64,000 bases of DNA from Bacillota bacterium (GCA_023421075.1 JAEZUM010000084.1:1-64000), one strand, 5' to 3'. Positions 25,133-33,732 are shown, numbered from the stretch's first letter. Program-made: numbers and translations. Notes: generated by a model from the letters alone, not told the origin.

Positions 25133-27043
25133 ATGTTGTTATATAATGCGATGAATAAATTTTATAGCATAAAGAATGATTTACAGGAAAGAAAAATTTA
25201 CAAACAAAGGCAAACGGGTCAAAACAATCTCACGGAACAACCCACGAAACTAGATCCGAATGATATTCCCAAATATATAAATCAGTTACCGAAACCTCCG
25301 ATGTATAAACCCTGCATTTCTAGAAAATGGTGCAGACACGGGCATATTAATATTAAGCATTCCTATTCAATTGATATCAGTGAATTTGATCAACAGATCC
25401 TACCACCTGGGTTTCCTAAGACGAAGGTATGGGGTTATGGTGGTCTTGTAAAGGATGAAAGGACCGGCAGAACAAAGTATTCCAGAAGTGCACCAGGTGC
25501 AACCTTTGAAGCGATCAGGGGTATACCGGTAACGGTAAAATGGATTAACAAATTAAGGGGCAAGCATCTTTTTGCAGTTGACCCTACTTTACATTGGGCT
25601 AACCCCAATAATATGCCGATGCATGATCTTCCGAAGCCTTGGCCCCCATTTCCTCCGGGCTTTTGCGAAGCACAATCTCCTGTTCCAATCGTAACACACT
25701 TACATGGTGGAGAAAATGAATCTGTTTATGATGGATATCCGGAAGCATGGTTTACTTTTGACGGGAGACGTGGACCGGATTTCAAAACCGATAAATACTA
25801 TTATCCGAACGAACAGCAGTCTGCAACGCTTTGGTATCATGATCATGCCTTAGGCATTACTAGGTTAAATGTTTATGCAGGCTTAGCAGGTTTTTTTCTA
25901 CTTCGAGATAAAAATAACGCAAGCCTGGAGGAAAAGTTATGTCTACCATCAGGCAAGTACGAGATTCCTGTGGTTATTCAGGATCGTATGTTTAATACAG
26001 ATGGTTCTTTACTATTTGATAATGTTGGCATCAATCCGGAGATCCACCCTTATTGGGTACCAGAGTTTTTCGGAGACACCATTATGGTAAATGGTAAGGT
26101 GTGGCCTAATCTTAATGTTGACCGCCATCAATATCGTTTTCGTGTATTAAATGGATCAAATGCGCGTTTTTATAATCTGACTTTATCCAACGGCATGAGC
26201 TTTATTCAAATTGGCACGGATGGTGGTTTCTTACCGAAACCGGTAGAGCTTAAGACATTACTGATCGCACCCGGGGAGCGTGCTGATATTTTAGTCGATT
26301 TTTCACAAATTACTCCGGGAACAACAATCAGATTGCTCAATGATGCAAATGCGCCCTTTCCTGCAGGAGAAAGTCCAGATCCTAATACGGTTGGTCAAAT
26401 TATGCAATTTACGGTTCCGGCTGATGCGTGTAAAACTATTAAACCGAATAAACTCCCTGACAGACTAAATGAAATTCCGATACTCTATCCTGATACAAAG
26501 AGAATTTTAACTCTGAATGAGGTAATGGGACCGAATGGCCCGACTATGGTTTTATTAAATGGACAGATGTGGATGGCACGAATCTCGGAGATTCCAAGAG
26601 TTGGTTCTACAGAAGAGTGGGTTATCGCTAATCTGACAGCGGATGCACACCCGATTCATCTGCATTTGGTACAATTTCAGCTGCAAAATCGTCAGAACTT
26701 TAATGCTTCCGGGTATATGAAGAAATGGGAAGAGGTTAATGGGATGGCACCACTAATGCATCCAACCATTGACGTACCGGTCGAACCATTCTTAACATCA
26801 TGTTACCCGATCAAACCGGATGATAATGAAATCGGATGGAAAGATACTGTTAGGATGAATCCGAATCAAGTAACAAGAATCAGAGTGCGATTTGCGCCTC
26901 AGGATGTTCCGACTGGTGGTGTCAAACCTGGCGAAAATTTATTCCCGTTCAATCCGACAACCGAACCAGGATACGTATGGCATTGTCATATCCTGGATCA
27001 TGAGGATAATGAAATGATGAGACCTTATCAGGTGAAAAATTAA
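25133..27043 (+). CDS. CotA-like multicopper oxidase (laccase/bilirubin oxidase type)
   Basis: A 636-residue multicopper oxidase with all four copper motifs: H189-L-H191, WYHDH (H236, H238), H506-P-I-H509-L-H511 and H617-C618-H619 followed by H623 and the axial M628. Extra segments and the absence of a signal peptide match the spore-coat CotA subgroup, which oxidises phenolics and bilirubin with O2. It is preceded by AAGGGGG and its own promoter, and stands alone. Its presence in an apparently anaerobic lineage fits a spore-coat role, but coat targeting is inferred from homology. Confidence 0.9.
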   Translation: MLLYNAMNKFYSIKNDLQERKIYKQRQTGQNNLTEQPTKLDPNDIPKYINQLPKPPMYKPCISRKWCRHGHINIKHSYSIDISEFDQQILPPGFPKTKVWGYGGLVKDERTGRTKYSRSAPGATFEAIRGIPVTVKWINKLRGKHLFAVDPTLHWANPNNMPMHDLPKPWPPFPPGFCEAQSPVPIVTHLHGGENESVYDGYPEAWFTFDGRRGPDFKTDKYYYPNEQQSATLWYHDHALGITRLNVYAGLAGFFLLRDKNNASLEEKLCLPSGKYEIPVVIQDRMFNTDGSLLFDNVGINPEIHPYWVPEFFGDTIMVNGKVWPNLNVDRHQYRFRVLNGSNARFYNLTLSNGMSFIQIGTDGGFLPKPVELKTLLIAPGERADILVDFSQITPGTTIRLLNDANAPFPAGESPDPNTVGQIMQFTVPADACKTIKPNKLPDRLNEIPILYPDTKRILTLNEVMGPNGPTMVLLNGQMWMARISEIPRVGSTEEWVIANLTADAHPIHLHLVQFQLQNRQNFNASGYMKKWEEVNGMAPLMHPTIDVPVEPFLTSCYPIKPDDNEIGWKDTVRMNPNQVTRIRVRFAPQDVPTGGVKPGENLFPFNPTTEPGYVWHCHILDHEDNEMMRPYQVKN

Positions 27044-27118
27044 CACGAATCAATATTCTATAACCATATGAGTATAATACAAATCTTCTTAAGAAAACTT
27101 CATACAGCAAATTGAGCA

Positions 27119-27163
27119 TATGGTTCAAATCTTACTGCCTCTCAAATTATGAAAGCCTTATAA
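27119..27163 (+). repeat. Attachment-like tail remnant (copy C)
   Basis: TATGGTTCAAATCTTACTGC at 27119-27138, followed by CTCTCAAATTATGAAAGCC and TTATAA, parallels the tRNA-like tail and first hairpin of cassette B. The GATTACACT repeats are not recognisable upstream. It may mark the right border of the lyase/oxidase module. Confidence 0.4.
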
Positions 27164-27192
27164 TTTTTTGCGATTGTAGGGCTTTTATTTTT
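27151..27192 (+). terminator. Terminator-like hairpin after copy C
   Basis: AAAGCCTTATAA pairs with TTGTAGGGCTTT through two G-U pairs, followed by T-rich sequence. It ends the oxidase transcript or is part of the att-like unit. Confidence 0.5.
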
Positions 27193-27228
27193 GTGGGTTA
27201 TATTCACTACTAGTAAGAGAACAAAATA

Positions 27229-27295
27229 ACAATTCATGCGGTAGGAGATACTATTCGTGCGGTAAACGGTTTTATTGACTGGAATTTGGTATTAT
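27229..27295 (+). promoter_or_regulatory. LytTR-type direct repeat and promoter upstream of HD-GYP gene 1
   Basis: ACAATTCATGCG (27229-27240) and ACTATTCGTGCG (27250-27261) are direct repeats 21 bases apart, two DNA turns, the usual form of AgrA/LytTR binding sites. A TATTAT -10 element follows at 27290-27295, 28 bases after the second repeat, with a poor -35 (CGGTTT). The same arrangement with identical spacing occurs at 33185-33251 next to a LytTR regulator gene. The activator-dependent promoter is inferred. Confidence 0.65.
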
Positions 27296-27433
27296 TATGT
27301 CGAAGAAAAGATTATAAATTTTTTCAATATAATCGAGGCACTGGTGTAGCGTAGGAATCGGATGTCAGTAAAAGAGCGTGTAGCAGCAAGGTTACATAGA
27401 GTGGAGCGTTTGTAATGCTTAAAGGAGGGAATT

Positions 27434-28273
27434 ATGATTAGTTTAGAAGAGACTTATAATCAGGCAATAAAAATCTCGCGTAATATTGTGGAGGATATTC
27501 GATTTGGCAGGGAATTATACTTTTATCCTGCAAAGATATGCTCTATTCAAATCTGCAGATATCAAAATAATGATACAGATATATTAACCTTACTAAACAG
27601 TGTTCAGGATAAAAACCCCTATATGTATTCTCATCCGGTTAATGTAGCTTTCCTATCCTTGGTGATTGGCAGATGGCTGAAGCTGGATGAACTAAAACTA
27701 GTAAACCTGGTTCGCGCAGGACTTCTACATGATCTTGGAAAAGCGAAGATAAAAGATAGTCTGCTAAATAAGTCGGACACATTAACCTTAGAAGAGATGG
27801 AGAAAATGAAATCTCATCCGGTCGTAGGTTATAAACTATTAGATAATGCCAACGAATTCGATTTGGAAGTGTTACAGGGTGTTTTATTTCATCATGAGAG
27901 AATGGATGGAACGGGATATCCTCTGGGTCTAAAAAATGAAAAGATTCATTTATTCAGTAGAATAATTGCGATAGCGGATACCTTTGATGCAATCACCGCG
28001 ACCAAGACATATTGTAACAAGAAATCACCATTAAAAGCGGTTGATGAAATTCAGGCGAATAGCTTTAATCAACTGGATCCATATATATGTCAGATATTTA
28101 TTAACAATATTATCGATTACTATAACGGAAGAGCGATTCGGTTAAGTAACGAACAGGTAGGTAATATCGTCTATATTAATCCTATCAAAATAACGAAGCC
28201 TCTGGTGTTATGTGAAAATGAATATCATGACTTGTCGGTAGAAAATGAGATTGAAGTTGTCGAGCTTCTTTAG
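27434..28273 (+). CDS. HD-GYP domain phosphodiesterase 1
   Basis: A 279-residue protein with an HD-GYP domain: metal motif HDLGK (H99, D100), HH at 153-154 and the G-Y-P signature in HHERMDGTGYP (G161-Y162-P163). The family hydrolyses cyclic di-GMP. The N-terminal about 50 residues are too short for a receiver or PAS domain, so activity may be set by expression. A LytTR-type site and promoter lie about 140-200 bases upstream. It is followed 120 bases later by a second HD-GYP gene. The C-terminal extension past the HD region is shared by both. Confidence 0.88.
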   Translation: MISLEETYNQAIKISRNIVEDIRFGRELYFYPAKICSIQICRYQNNDTDILTLLNSVQDKNPYMYSHPVNVAFLSLVIGRWLKLDELKLVNLVRAGLLHDLGKAKIKDSLLNKSDTLTLEEMEKMKSHPVVGYKLLDNANEFDLEVLQGVLFHHERMDGTGYPLGLKNEKIHLFSRIIAIADTFDAITATKTYCNKKSPLKAVDEIQANSFNQLDPYICQIFINNIIDYYNGRAIRLSNEQVGNIVYINPIKITKPLVLCENEYHDLSVENEIEVVELL

Positions 28274-28393
28274 TGCAGAACGCCTCTTATTCGGGGGAGT
28301 ATACATTATCTCTGCTACCGGAGAGGAACCGTTAAGCGACAAGAACTTCTGGATCTTGAAAATACGATTACGACTTATGGAGGAAGAAGCGTT

Positions 28394-29449
28394 ATGGAAA
28401 AGTGCATTTATAGCACATTGGATTGCCCCGATGGCTATGAGATTGCTGAGGATGTTTTAAACAGCAGCGGCAGGTTGATTATAACCAAAAACACCATAGT
28501 AAATGAATCCATAAGACAAAAGCTGATTGCCTTCAAAGTGGACCGTATTGCGGTATGTGATCACACAAAAAATGTAGATACGGTTCATAACCCTAAGGCA
28601 GATATTATAGCATTTAAGATAAAGTACCAGAAAAGTGTAAATTCTGTAAAGGAAATGATTAATGATCTTGCAGCAGGAAGAGGACTGGATAATGAGAAGA
28701 TATACGAGATTTCCAGTTCCCTTTATGAGAATATGTACACCAATATTATTGTAACGGAATGTCTGAATAAGTTAAAAATTGTGGATGAATATACCTATTC
28801 CCATTGTATCAATGTTTCATTATATTCGATGTTGATCGGAAAGTGGCTTGAGCTACCGGAAAACGAGATCAAGCTTCTAATAATCGCCGGTATTTTACAT
28901 GACATAGGAAAAACTAAAATTCCAATCGATATATTGAACAAAAAAGGGCCTTTAACCAAGGAGGAGTTTGAAATTATCAAGATGCATCCATTATACGGAT
29001 TTGAACTAATTAAGGAGAATGCAGGCATTAGTAAGAAAGTGAAAGAAGCGGTATTAATGCATCATGAAAAGGAAAACGGAACGGGATATCCTTTTGGTAT
29101 AAAAAGTGTAGGAATCAGTAGTTTTGCAAAAATAATATCCATTGCAGATGTTTTTGATGCGCTTACCTCAGAACGCGTTTATAAAAAGAGGCAGACCCCC
29201 TTTGATACCTTTAGGGAATTTGAACGGATCGGCATTGGGGAAGGCCATTTTGACCCGGGCATACTTCTGAAATTTATACATAACATCTCACAATATTATG
29301 TTGGGTCTAGGGTGATGATGAATACAGGTAAACTTGGAGAGATTGTATATGTGCCTCCACATAATATATCAAATCCGGTGGTTCGAGTTGACGGCTCATT
29401 TATAGATCTGTCTGCTCAAAAGAGTATGAAGATTATTGAAATGCTGTAA
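28394..29449 (+). CDS. HD-GYP domain phosphodiesterase 2
   Basis: A 351-residue paralogue of the preceding gene. An N-terminal domain (residues 1-65) containing GYEIAEDVLNSSG is typical of HD-GYP proteins. The catalytic region follows with HDIGK (H169, D170), HH at 223-224 and HHEKENGTGYP (G231-P233). The C-terminal strand IVYVPPHNISNP matches that of gene 1, so the pair arose by duplication. The ribosome site GGAGGAAG fixes the start. Probably co-transcribed with gene 1; the 120-base gap holds no recognisable element. Confidence 0.88.
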   Translation: MEKCIYSTLDCPDGYEIAEDVLNSSGRLIITKNTIVNESIRQKLIAFKVDRIAVCDHTKNVDTVHNPKADIIAFKIKYQKSVNSVKEMINDLAAGRGLDNEKIYEISSSLYENMYTNIIVTECLNKLKIVDEYTYSHCINVSLYSMLIGKWLELPENEIKLLIIAGILHDIGKTKIPIDILNKKGPLTKEEFEIIKMHPLYGFELIKENAGISKKVKEAVLMHHEKENGTGYPFGIKSVGISSFAKIISIADVFDALTSERVYKKRQTPFDTFREFERIGIGEGHFDPGILLKFIHNISQYYVGSRVMMNTGKLGEIVYVPPHNISNPVVRVDGSFIDLSAQKSMKIIEML

Positions 29450-29474
29450 TAAAGCACATTCTGAATACAAATAA

Positions 29475-29508
29475 AAGGCTTGAAATCCAATGGTTTCAAG
29501 CTTTTTTA
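29475..29508 (+). terminator. Rho-independent terminator after the HD-GYP pair
   Basis: GCTTGAAA (29478-29485) pairs with TTTCAAGC (29494-29501), followed by TTTTTT. Confidence 0.8.
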
Positions 29509-29567
29509 TTGCTTAGGAAGGTAGTTGAATTGTTTCATCCTAGCAACCTTTTATACCTCGAGAGGAT

Positions 29568-30257
29568 TTATGTTTGAAATGAGATAGTGGCAAATTTGTG
29601 GAAGCTGACCATCAACAGTACTATAAACACCATCCATGGGATGAGTGACAGTAAAGAAAAAACCATACCAATTACTCCGACGGATGAAGGAATAATCATG
29701 AAAAATCCGGAAGCTAATCCCCATAAACCGACTGATTTCTTGAACTTGTTACTCTTGAGTATAGCATATGCAAACAGTAACAGACATATAGTGCTCAAAA
29801 CGTAATAAGTATTAAAGGTGGTTCCCGTATAACCAGCTAGTAAAGCCTCGCCTGCGGCTAAATATATGGCTTGTTGATCAGGCAGTACGTTAAAATATTG
29901 ATGACTTAAGGTAAGCATTTCAAAAGCCGGGTTGGATGGATAATAGCATGCAACTCCAATCAGACCAAGAATTATCGACAGAAGTACAGTAACCGGTTTT
30001 TCTCGGTATAAGAGGATAAAGAGGGCTAAATAAATGATTACTATGATTATATTGTTAAAGAGGTAAATAAAATCTAAGCTCAACAATCCTAACAATGGAT
30101 TATTTTGATAAAGTACAAAGAAGCCTTCGACGCTGGTTGGTGGCGGTGAAACTATATAGATGATTATCTGCAATGGGATAAGAAGAAGCATAATCAACGT
30201 TAAAACCTGAGCAATTCGAAATAGCGGATTGAAGTTAGCTTTGAAAACCGGATTCAT
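29568..30257 (-). CDS. Multi-pass membrane protein (DUF4386-like)
   Basis: A 229-residue protein with six to seven hydrophobic helices and short loops. The arrangement, with a GLWGLASGFFMIIPS segment before the last helices, resembles DUF4386 membrane proteins, though less clearly than the one at 40390. It lies 16 bases downstream of a TetR gene on the same strand, with a GGAGG ribosome site. Its function is unknown; a TetR-controlled membrane stress protein is plausible. Confidence 0.65.
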   Translation of the reverse strand: MNPVFKANFNPLFRIAQVLTLIMLLLIPLQIIIYIVSPPPTSVEGFFVLYQNNPLLGLLSLDFIYLFNNIIIVIIYLALFILLYREKPVTVLLSIILGLIGVACYYPSNPAFEMLTLSHQYFNVLPDQQAIYLAAGEALLAGYTGTTFNTYYVLSTICLLLFAYAILKSNKFKKSVGLWGLASGFFMIIPSSVGVIGMVFSLLSLIPWMVFIVLLMVSFHKFATISFQT

Positions 30258-30273
30258 AATATATTACCTCCAA

Positions 30274-30861
30274 TTATTTATTATGATTGAATAAGTAACT
30301 CACAATTCTGGTAAGCTCTGCTTTGATGTCATCTTGGTTTGTAGTTCCGTTAGATGAAAAACTCAACATAATCATTCCCTGTAGTGCGTATATAATAGTC
30401 TTTGCCACTATTTCAACATGGTCGGGTTGTATCAAGCCTTCTTGTATTAGACGAGCGAAGGAAGTATTCCACATGTTGCTGAAGCGTTCCTCGAGTTTTT
30501 GATAACTGTTATCCCCATCCGGTTGAACAAACGGATAAAAGTAAAAAAAGCGGAATACATTTGGATACTTAAAGAAATAGTCGATATAGCAGTAAAAAGC
30601 ACCAGTGATCTCCTCCGCCGGATCATCCTTCGTAAAAGGAATAGAGGTAAGCTCTGTAATCATATCCTCTATCATGTCAAGACGTAAGGTCCATAAGAGT
30701 GCATTGACATCCTTAAAATAATAATACAAATTGGTATAGGAGTATCCTGTTACTTCTGCTAAATACCGAACCGTAACGGCCTCGTGCCCTTTCTCATGGA
30801 CTATCCCCTTCGCGGCCTCAAGAATTTCTTTTTGAGTACGTTCTTTCTTAGATAGTTTCAT
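30274..30861 (-). CDS. TetR-family transcriptional regulator
   Basis: A 195-residue regulator with an N-terminal TetR helix-turn-helix (VTVRYLAEVTGYSYTNLYYYFKD, residues about 25-47) and a helical ligand domain. It is the first gene of a two-gene operon with the membrane protein. The double palindrome at 30879-30914, directly upstream, is the likely autoregulatory operator. Confidence 0.9.
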   Translation of the reverse strand: MKLSKKERTQKEILEAAKGIVHEKGHEAVTVRYLAEVTGYSYTNLYYYFKDVNALLWTLRLDMIEDMITELTSIPFTKDDPAEEITGAFYCYIDYFFKYPNVFRFFYFYPFVQPDGDNSYQKLEERFSNMWNTSFARLIQEGLIQPDHVEIVAKTIIYALQGMIMLSFSSNGTTNQDDIKAELTRIVSYLFNHNK

Positions 30862-30878
30862 AAAACACCCCTTAATAA

Positions 30879-30914
30879 TTTTAACTAAGTTAAAAATAAT
30901 TAACTTAGTTAAAA
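30879..30914. promoter_or_regulatory. Double palindromic TetR operator
   Basis: The 15-base arms at 30879-30893 and 30900-30914 are perfect inverted repeats 6 bases apart, and each arm contains its own 13-base palindrome (TTAACTAAGTTAA, TTAACTTAGTTAA). It sits 18 bases upstream of the TetR start, as expected for two adjacent dimers. Confidence 0.8.
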
Positions 30915-31088
30915 TATACTACGTATAAGTATCTGTGTCAAGAGTTTCCTCAGATAATTTTTTCCAAGTTGAATAATGGGAAAAATATTTACCTCGATGA
31001 AAGTAAACCGGATCCAAGTTGTTTTTAGAATAAGAAAAACTGTACGCGCGGTAAACGATTAATATGTGTAGGACAGATTCGTCAGGGA

Positions 31089-32378
31089 TTATTTAGCCAG
31101 GGGCAGCATAAGCTGCAGAATGAACACTCCACCCTCTGTTTCAAAGGAATATAGTCCGCCATGGCGTTCCACGATGGAGATCATACTCTTGATTCCGAAG
31201 CCGTGTCCGGCTTCTTTGTTCATTGATCTTGGCAATTCACCTTCCATTTCGATGGTGCCTACATAAGCGTTCTCCGTAGAAAGAACCAGCTTGTGTCCAT
31301 TGATAACGGCATGAATATAGACCTTACGAAGCCTCTCATCCTCTACCTGTGCGGCAGCAAAAATAGCATTTTCCAGTGCATTCGAAAGTAAAGAGCAAAG
31401 CTCTGTGTCATTAATACCTAGTTCCTCCGGCAGCTTGACATCTGCGTGTAAAACAACCCGCTCTTTTTTTGCCTTTGTCTCAAAGCTGGATAATATCAGA
31501 TTGACGGTATCATTTTCGCAATAACGTACCGGTGTCAGGGCATCAATATCTGCTTCTGTAACGGCAAGGTATTCGTTGATTTTCTGAAGATCACCCTCAG
31601 CAGCAAATCCGCCAATCAGTGATAAGTGATGACGCATATCGTGACGATAGATTGCGGTACCTTTCTGCATCTGTCTCATCGTGTCAAGCTCAACCTGAGC
31701 CTGCTGGAGCTGAGAGGCAAAGATATCTCTTTCGCGCTGTGCAACTTCCTGCTTATGGGATTCATTATAATATTGGAGAACAAATACTAAGTAAAAGGTA
31801 CAAATCACAGAGGGAGTAAATTGCACGGCCCCCCGGGCACCGGTATACAGAATATCCGTATAGACCGTAGTAGCGTAGTCGAACAAATAGTATAACAGAG
31901 GTACGGCGCCAAACAGCAGACAGGAGCGAGTGGAACGCTCCATTAATTGTCTGACGGAATCAGCAATATATCTTCTCAGGAAGTAGTATACAACACACAT
32001 GGCAGCAAAGTAACCGATATGATCTGCAATCTGGCTGCCGAAAACGGCTGCGGCAACGGAACCCATCCAGCGAGGGATCTGGCAGCAAAGATAGGCTGTC
32101 AGTACACTGCTGATCGAAATTGACCACGGGCGCTTGAAGTATAAGGCGAGGAAAAGAACCGATGGCACATGTGTAATGAAGGGATACAATTGCATTGTGG
32201 TCTTAAGACCAAACATCAACCAGCACAAAACTTGAATCATTAGGATAACGGTACAAAAAATGAATGTCGCAAGTTTCCCTCTACGCGTATTCAAGGCTCC
32301 TGCAAAAAGAAGTGATACTGCTGTACCGAAGATCATAGCCATGGTGGAACGAAATAAAAGAAAGAAGGTATAGATCAC
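31089..32378 (-). CDS. AgrC-like GHKL sensor histidine kinase
   Basis: A 429-residue kinase. The N-terminal 190 residues contain about six membrane helices. The phosphoacceptor helix has YRHDMRHHLSLI near residue 245, and the C-terminal GHKL ATPase has the N-box LLSNALENAI and G-box GHGFGIKSM. It starts with GTG, overlapping the regulator stop by 4 bases, behind GGAGGG. Such kinases sense peptides or membrane signals. No agrB/agrD-like gene is next to it, so the signal is unknown. Confidence 0.88.
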   Translation of the reverse strand: MIYTFFLLFRSTMAMIFGTAVSLLFAGALNTRRGKLATFIFCTVILMIQVLCWLMFGLKTTMQLYPFITHVPSVLFLALYFKRPWSISISSVLTAYLCCQIPRWMGSVAAAVFGSQIADHIGYFAAMCVVYYFLRRYIADSVRQLMERSTRSCLLFGAVPLLYYLFDYATTVYTDILYTGARGAVQFTPSVICTFYLVFVLQYYNESHKQEVAQRERDIFASQLQQAQVELDTMRQMQKGTAIYRHDMRHHLSLIGGFAAEGDLQKINEYLAVTEADIDALTPVRYCENDTVNLILSSFETKAKKERVVLHADVKLPEELGINDTELCSLLSNALENAIFAAAQVEDERLRKVYIHAVINGHKLVLSTENAYVGTIEMEGELPRSMNKEAGHGFGIKSMISIVERHGGLYSFETEGGVFILQLMLPLAK

Positions 32379-33106
32379 AGCCCCTCCCTCCTTTCGTGCG
32401 GTGACAGCAGATATTTCATATAGGCTGCTTTGACCTTTACAAAAGCATCTCTAGCAATAGGCACTGTTTTCCTGACCGTTGTAGTGAGTCCATTCTTGTC
32501 AAGCTCAGTTACCTGGCGCAGGTTAATCAGATAGGAGCGGTGTGGTTTCATAAAATATGGGTCTGACAGAAGCTTTTCCTCATAATCGCTTAAGTAACCG
32601 TAGGCTTCCCGAACCTCGCCGTTTACCAACATAAATTGTAGGGTACGATTTGTGACTTCCACATAGACGATTTGCGAAAAGAGCAGCTTAATGATACCGC
32701 TTCCTGTTTTCAATGTCAGATACGGCTCCGCCTGTGTCAGCCTTGTCAGCTGCTTATCCAGAGAAGGAAAGACCTCATCCTTCCGCGCAGGCTTTATGAT
32801 GTAATCTTCTGCACCCACACGGTAGCTCTCCACTGCATATTCGCGGGAAGAGGTAAGGAAGATAATCGGGATCTCACGATCCGTCAAGCGGATTTCTTTG
32901 GCGGCTTCCATACCGGTAAGTCCCGGCATAAGGATATCCAGCAATAATATATCAAACCGTCTGACTTTCAGTGTCTCTAAAAGCTCAATGGCACTATGAA
33001 AAGCTTCATAGGTAACGGAACTATCCCGTTCTCTTCGATAATCCTCCAAAAGCGAGGAAATGCGGGAGAGTTCCTCTAAGCTGTCATCACAAACTGCAAT
33101 ATGCAT
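32375..33106 (-). CDS. AgrA/LytR-type response regulator with LytTR domain
   Basis: A 243-residue regulator; the ATG at 33106 is chosen for its GGAGG site rather than an upstream in-frame start at 33139. The receiver domain (MHIAVCDDS..., phospho-Asp in LLLDILMPG) is followed by a LytTR domain (FSQIVYVEVTNRTLQF, KPHRSYLINLRQVTEL). LytTR proteins bind paired 9-12-bp direct repeats on one face of DNA. Such a pair lies just upstream at 33185-33217 and another at 27229, giving a likely regulon. Confidence 0.9.
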   Translation of the reverse strand: MHIAVCDDSLEELSRISSLLEDYRRERDSSVTYEAFHSAIELLETLKVRRFDILLLDILMPGLTGMEAAKEIRLTDREIPIIFLTSSREYAVESYRVGAEDYIIKPARKDEVFPSLDKQLTRLTQAEPYLTLKTGSGIIKLLFSQIVYVEVTNRTLQFMLVNGEVREAYGYLSDYEEKLLSDPYFMKPHRSYLINLRQVTELDKNGLTTTVRKTVPIARDAFVKVKAAYMKYLLSPHERREGL

Positions 33107-33184
33107 CTTCGTATCCTCCGTAAGGGTATCATAAACCAAGATTATTATAGTACAAAAATCATAGGGTTACAAGAATTTGGAATT

Positions 33185-33251
33185 ACGATTCATGCGGTAG
33201 GAGATACGATTCGTGCGATAGACAGTTTTTAGGGAGGAAATCTGATATTAT
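33185..33251 (+). promoter_or_regulatory. LytTR-type direct repeat and promoter
   Basis: ACGATTCATGCG (33185-33196) and ACGATTCGTGCG (33206-33217) are direct repeats 21 bases apart, differing at one position. A TATTAT -10 element (33246-33251) lies 28 bases beyond, and the -35 position reads CAGTTT, which is poor. Orientation matches the plus-strand gene at 33296. The site is also about 80 bases upstream of the LytTR operon start, so autoregulation is possible. Confidence 0.75.
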
Positions 33252-33295
33252 TACGATGTTTGATCATGATTTCGAAAAGAATGGGAGGGATGCCT

Positions 33296-33634
33296 ATGAT
33301 AACAGTCGCACTAGGCTGGTTGATTGCAGGAATTTGTGTGGCCGCATTTGTTGCTTTGTGGTTTACCGTGAGTTACCGGGAATTATCTGCTAAGCGGAAG
33401 AGTTTGGATGCAATCAGAGAACAGGTGCAAGTCCACCGCCGACTGTATATGCAGGAGCGTGGCGGGGAAAATGATGCGGCAGCGCAAAAAGTATTGGAGA
33501 ATAAGCTTATGGTATATCGGGAAGTGGAAAAGGATTATAACGCTTTGTTAAGAAGACTGGTGAACCGAGTGCCTTCTTTCTTTATGAGATTTCATCCGGC
33601 AGGTAAGGAGCATGGACAAAGTAATCCGAAATAG
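33296..33634 (+). CDS. Small single-pass membrane protein
   Basis: A 112-residue protein. The ATG at 33296 is chosen because GGGAGGG is 6 bases upstream. One N-terminal membrane helix (ITVALGWLIAGICVAAFVAL) is followed by a helical cytoplasmic region with YREVEKDYNALLRRLVNRVPS, faintly LemA-like, and a basic tail. Family not recognised. It is preceded by the best LytTR-type promoter in the window, so it is a probable direct target of the divergent two-component system. Confidence 0.7.
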   Translation: MITVALGWLIAGICVAAFVALWFTVSYRELSAKRKSLDAIREQVQVHRRLYMQERGGENDAAAQKVLENKLMVYREVEKDYNALLRRLVNRVPSFFMRFHPAGKEHGQSNPK

Positions 33635-33732
33635 ACGAAGTAGTTATTGTAATACAATTTTTTTAAGTTTATAATAATCTTATAAAACCATATTCGGTAA
33701 GTCTTTACCATAATAGGACAGGAGGATAAGAT

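Noticed and set aside
28274..28393. Possible riboswitch between the two HD-GYP genes
   Set aside because: A cyclic di-GMP riboswitch would make sense, but the conserved GEMM core and tetraloop receptor are not visible and no clear terminator follows.
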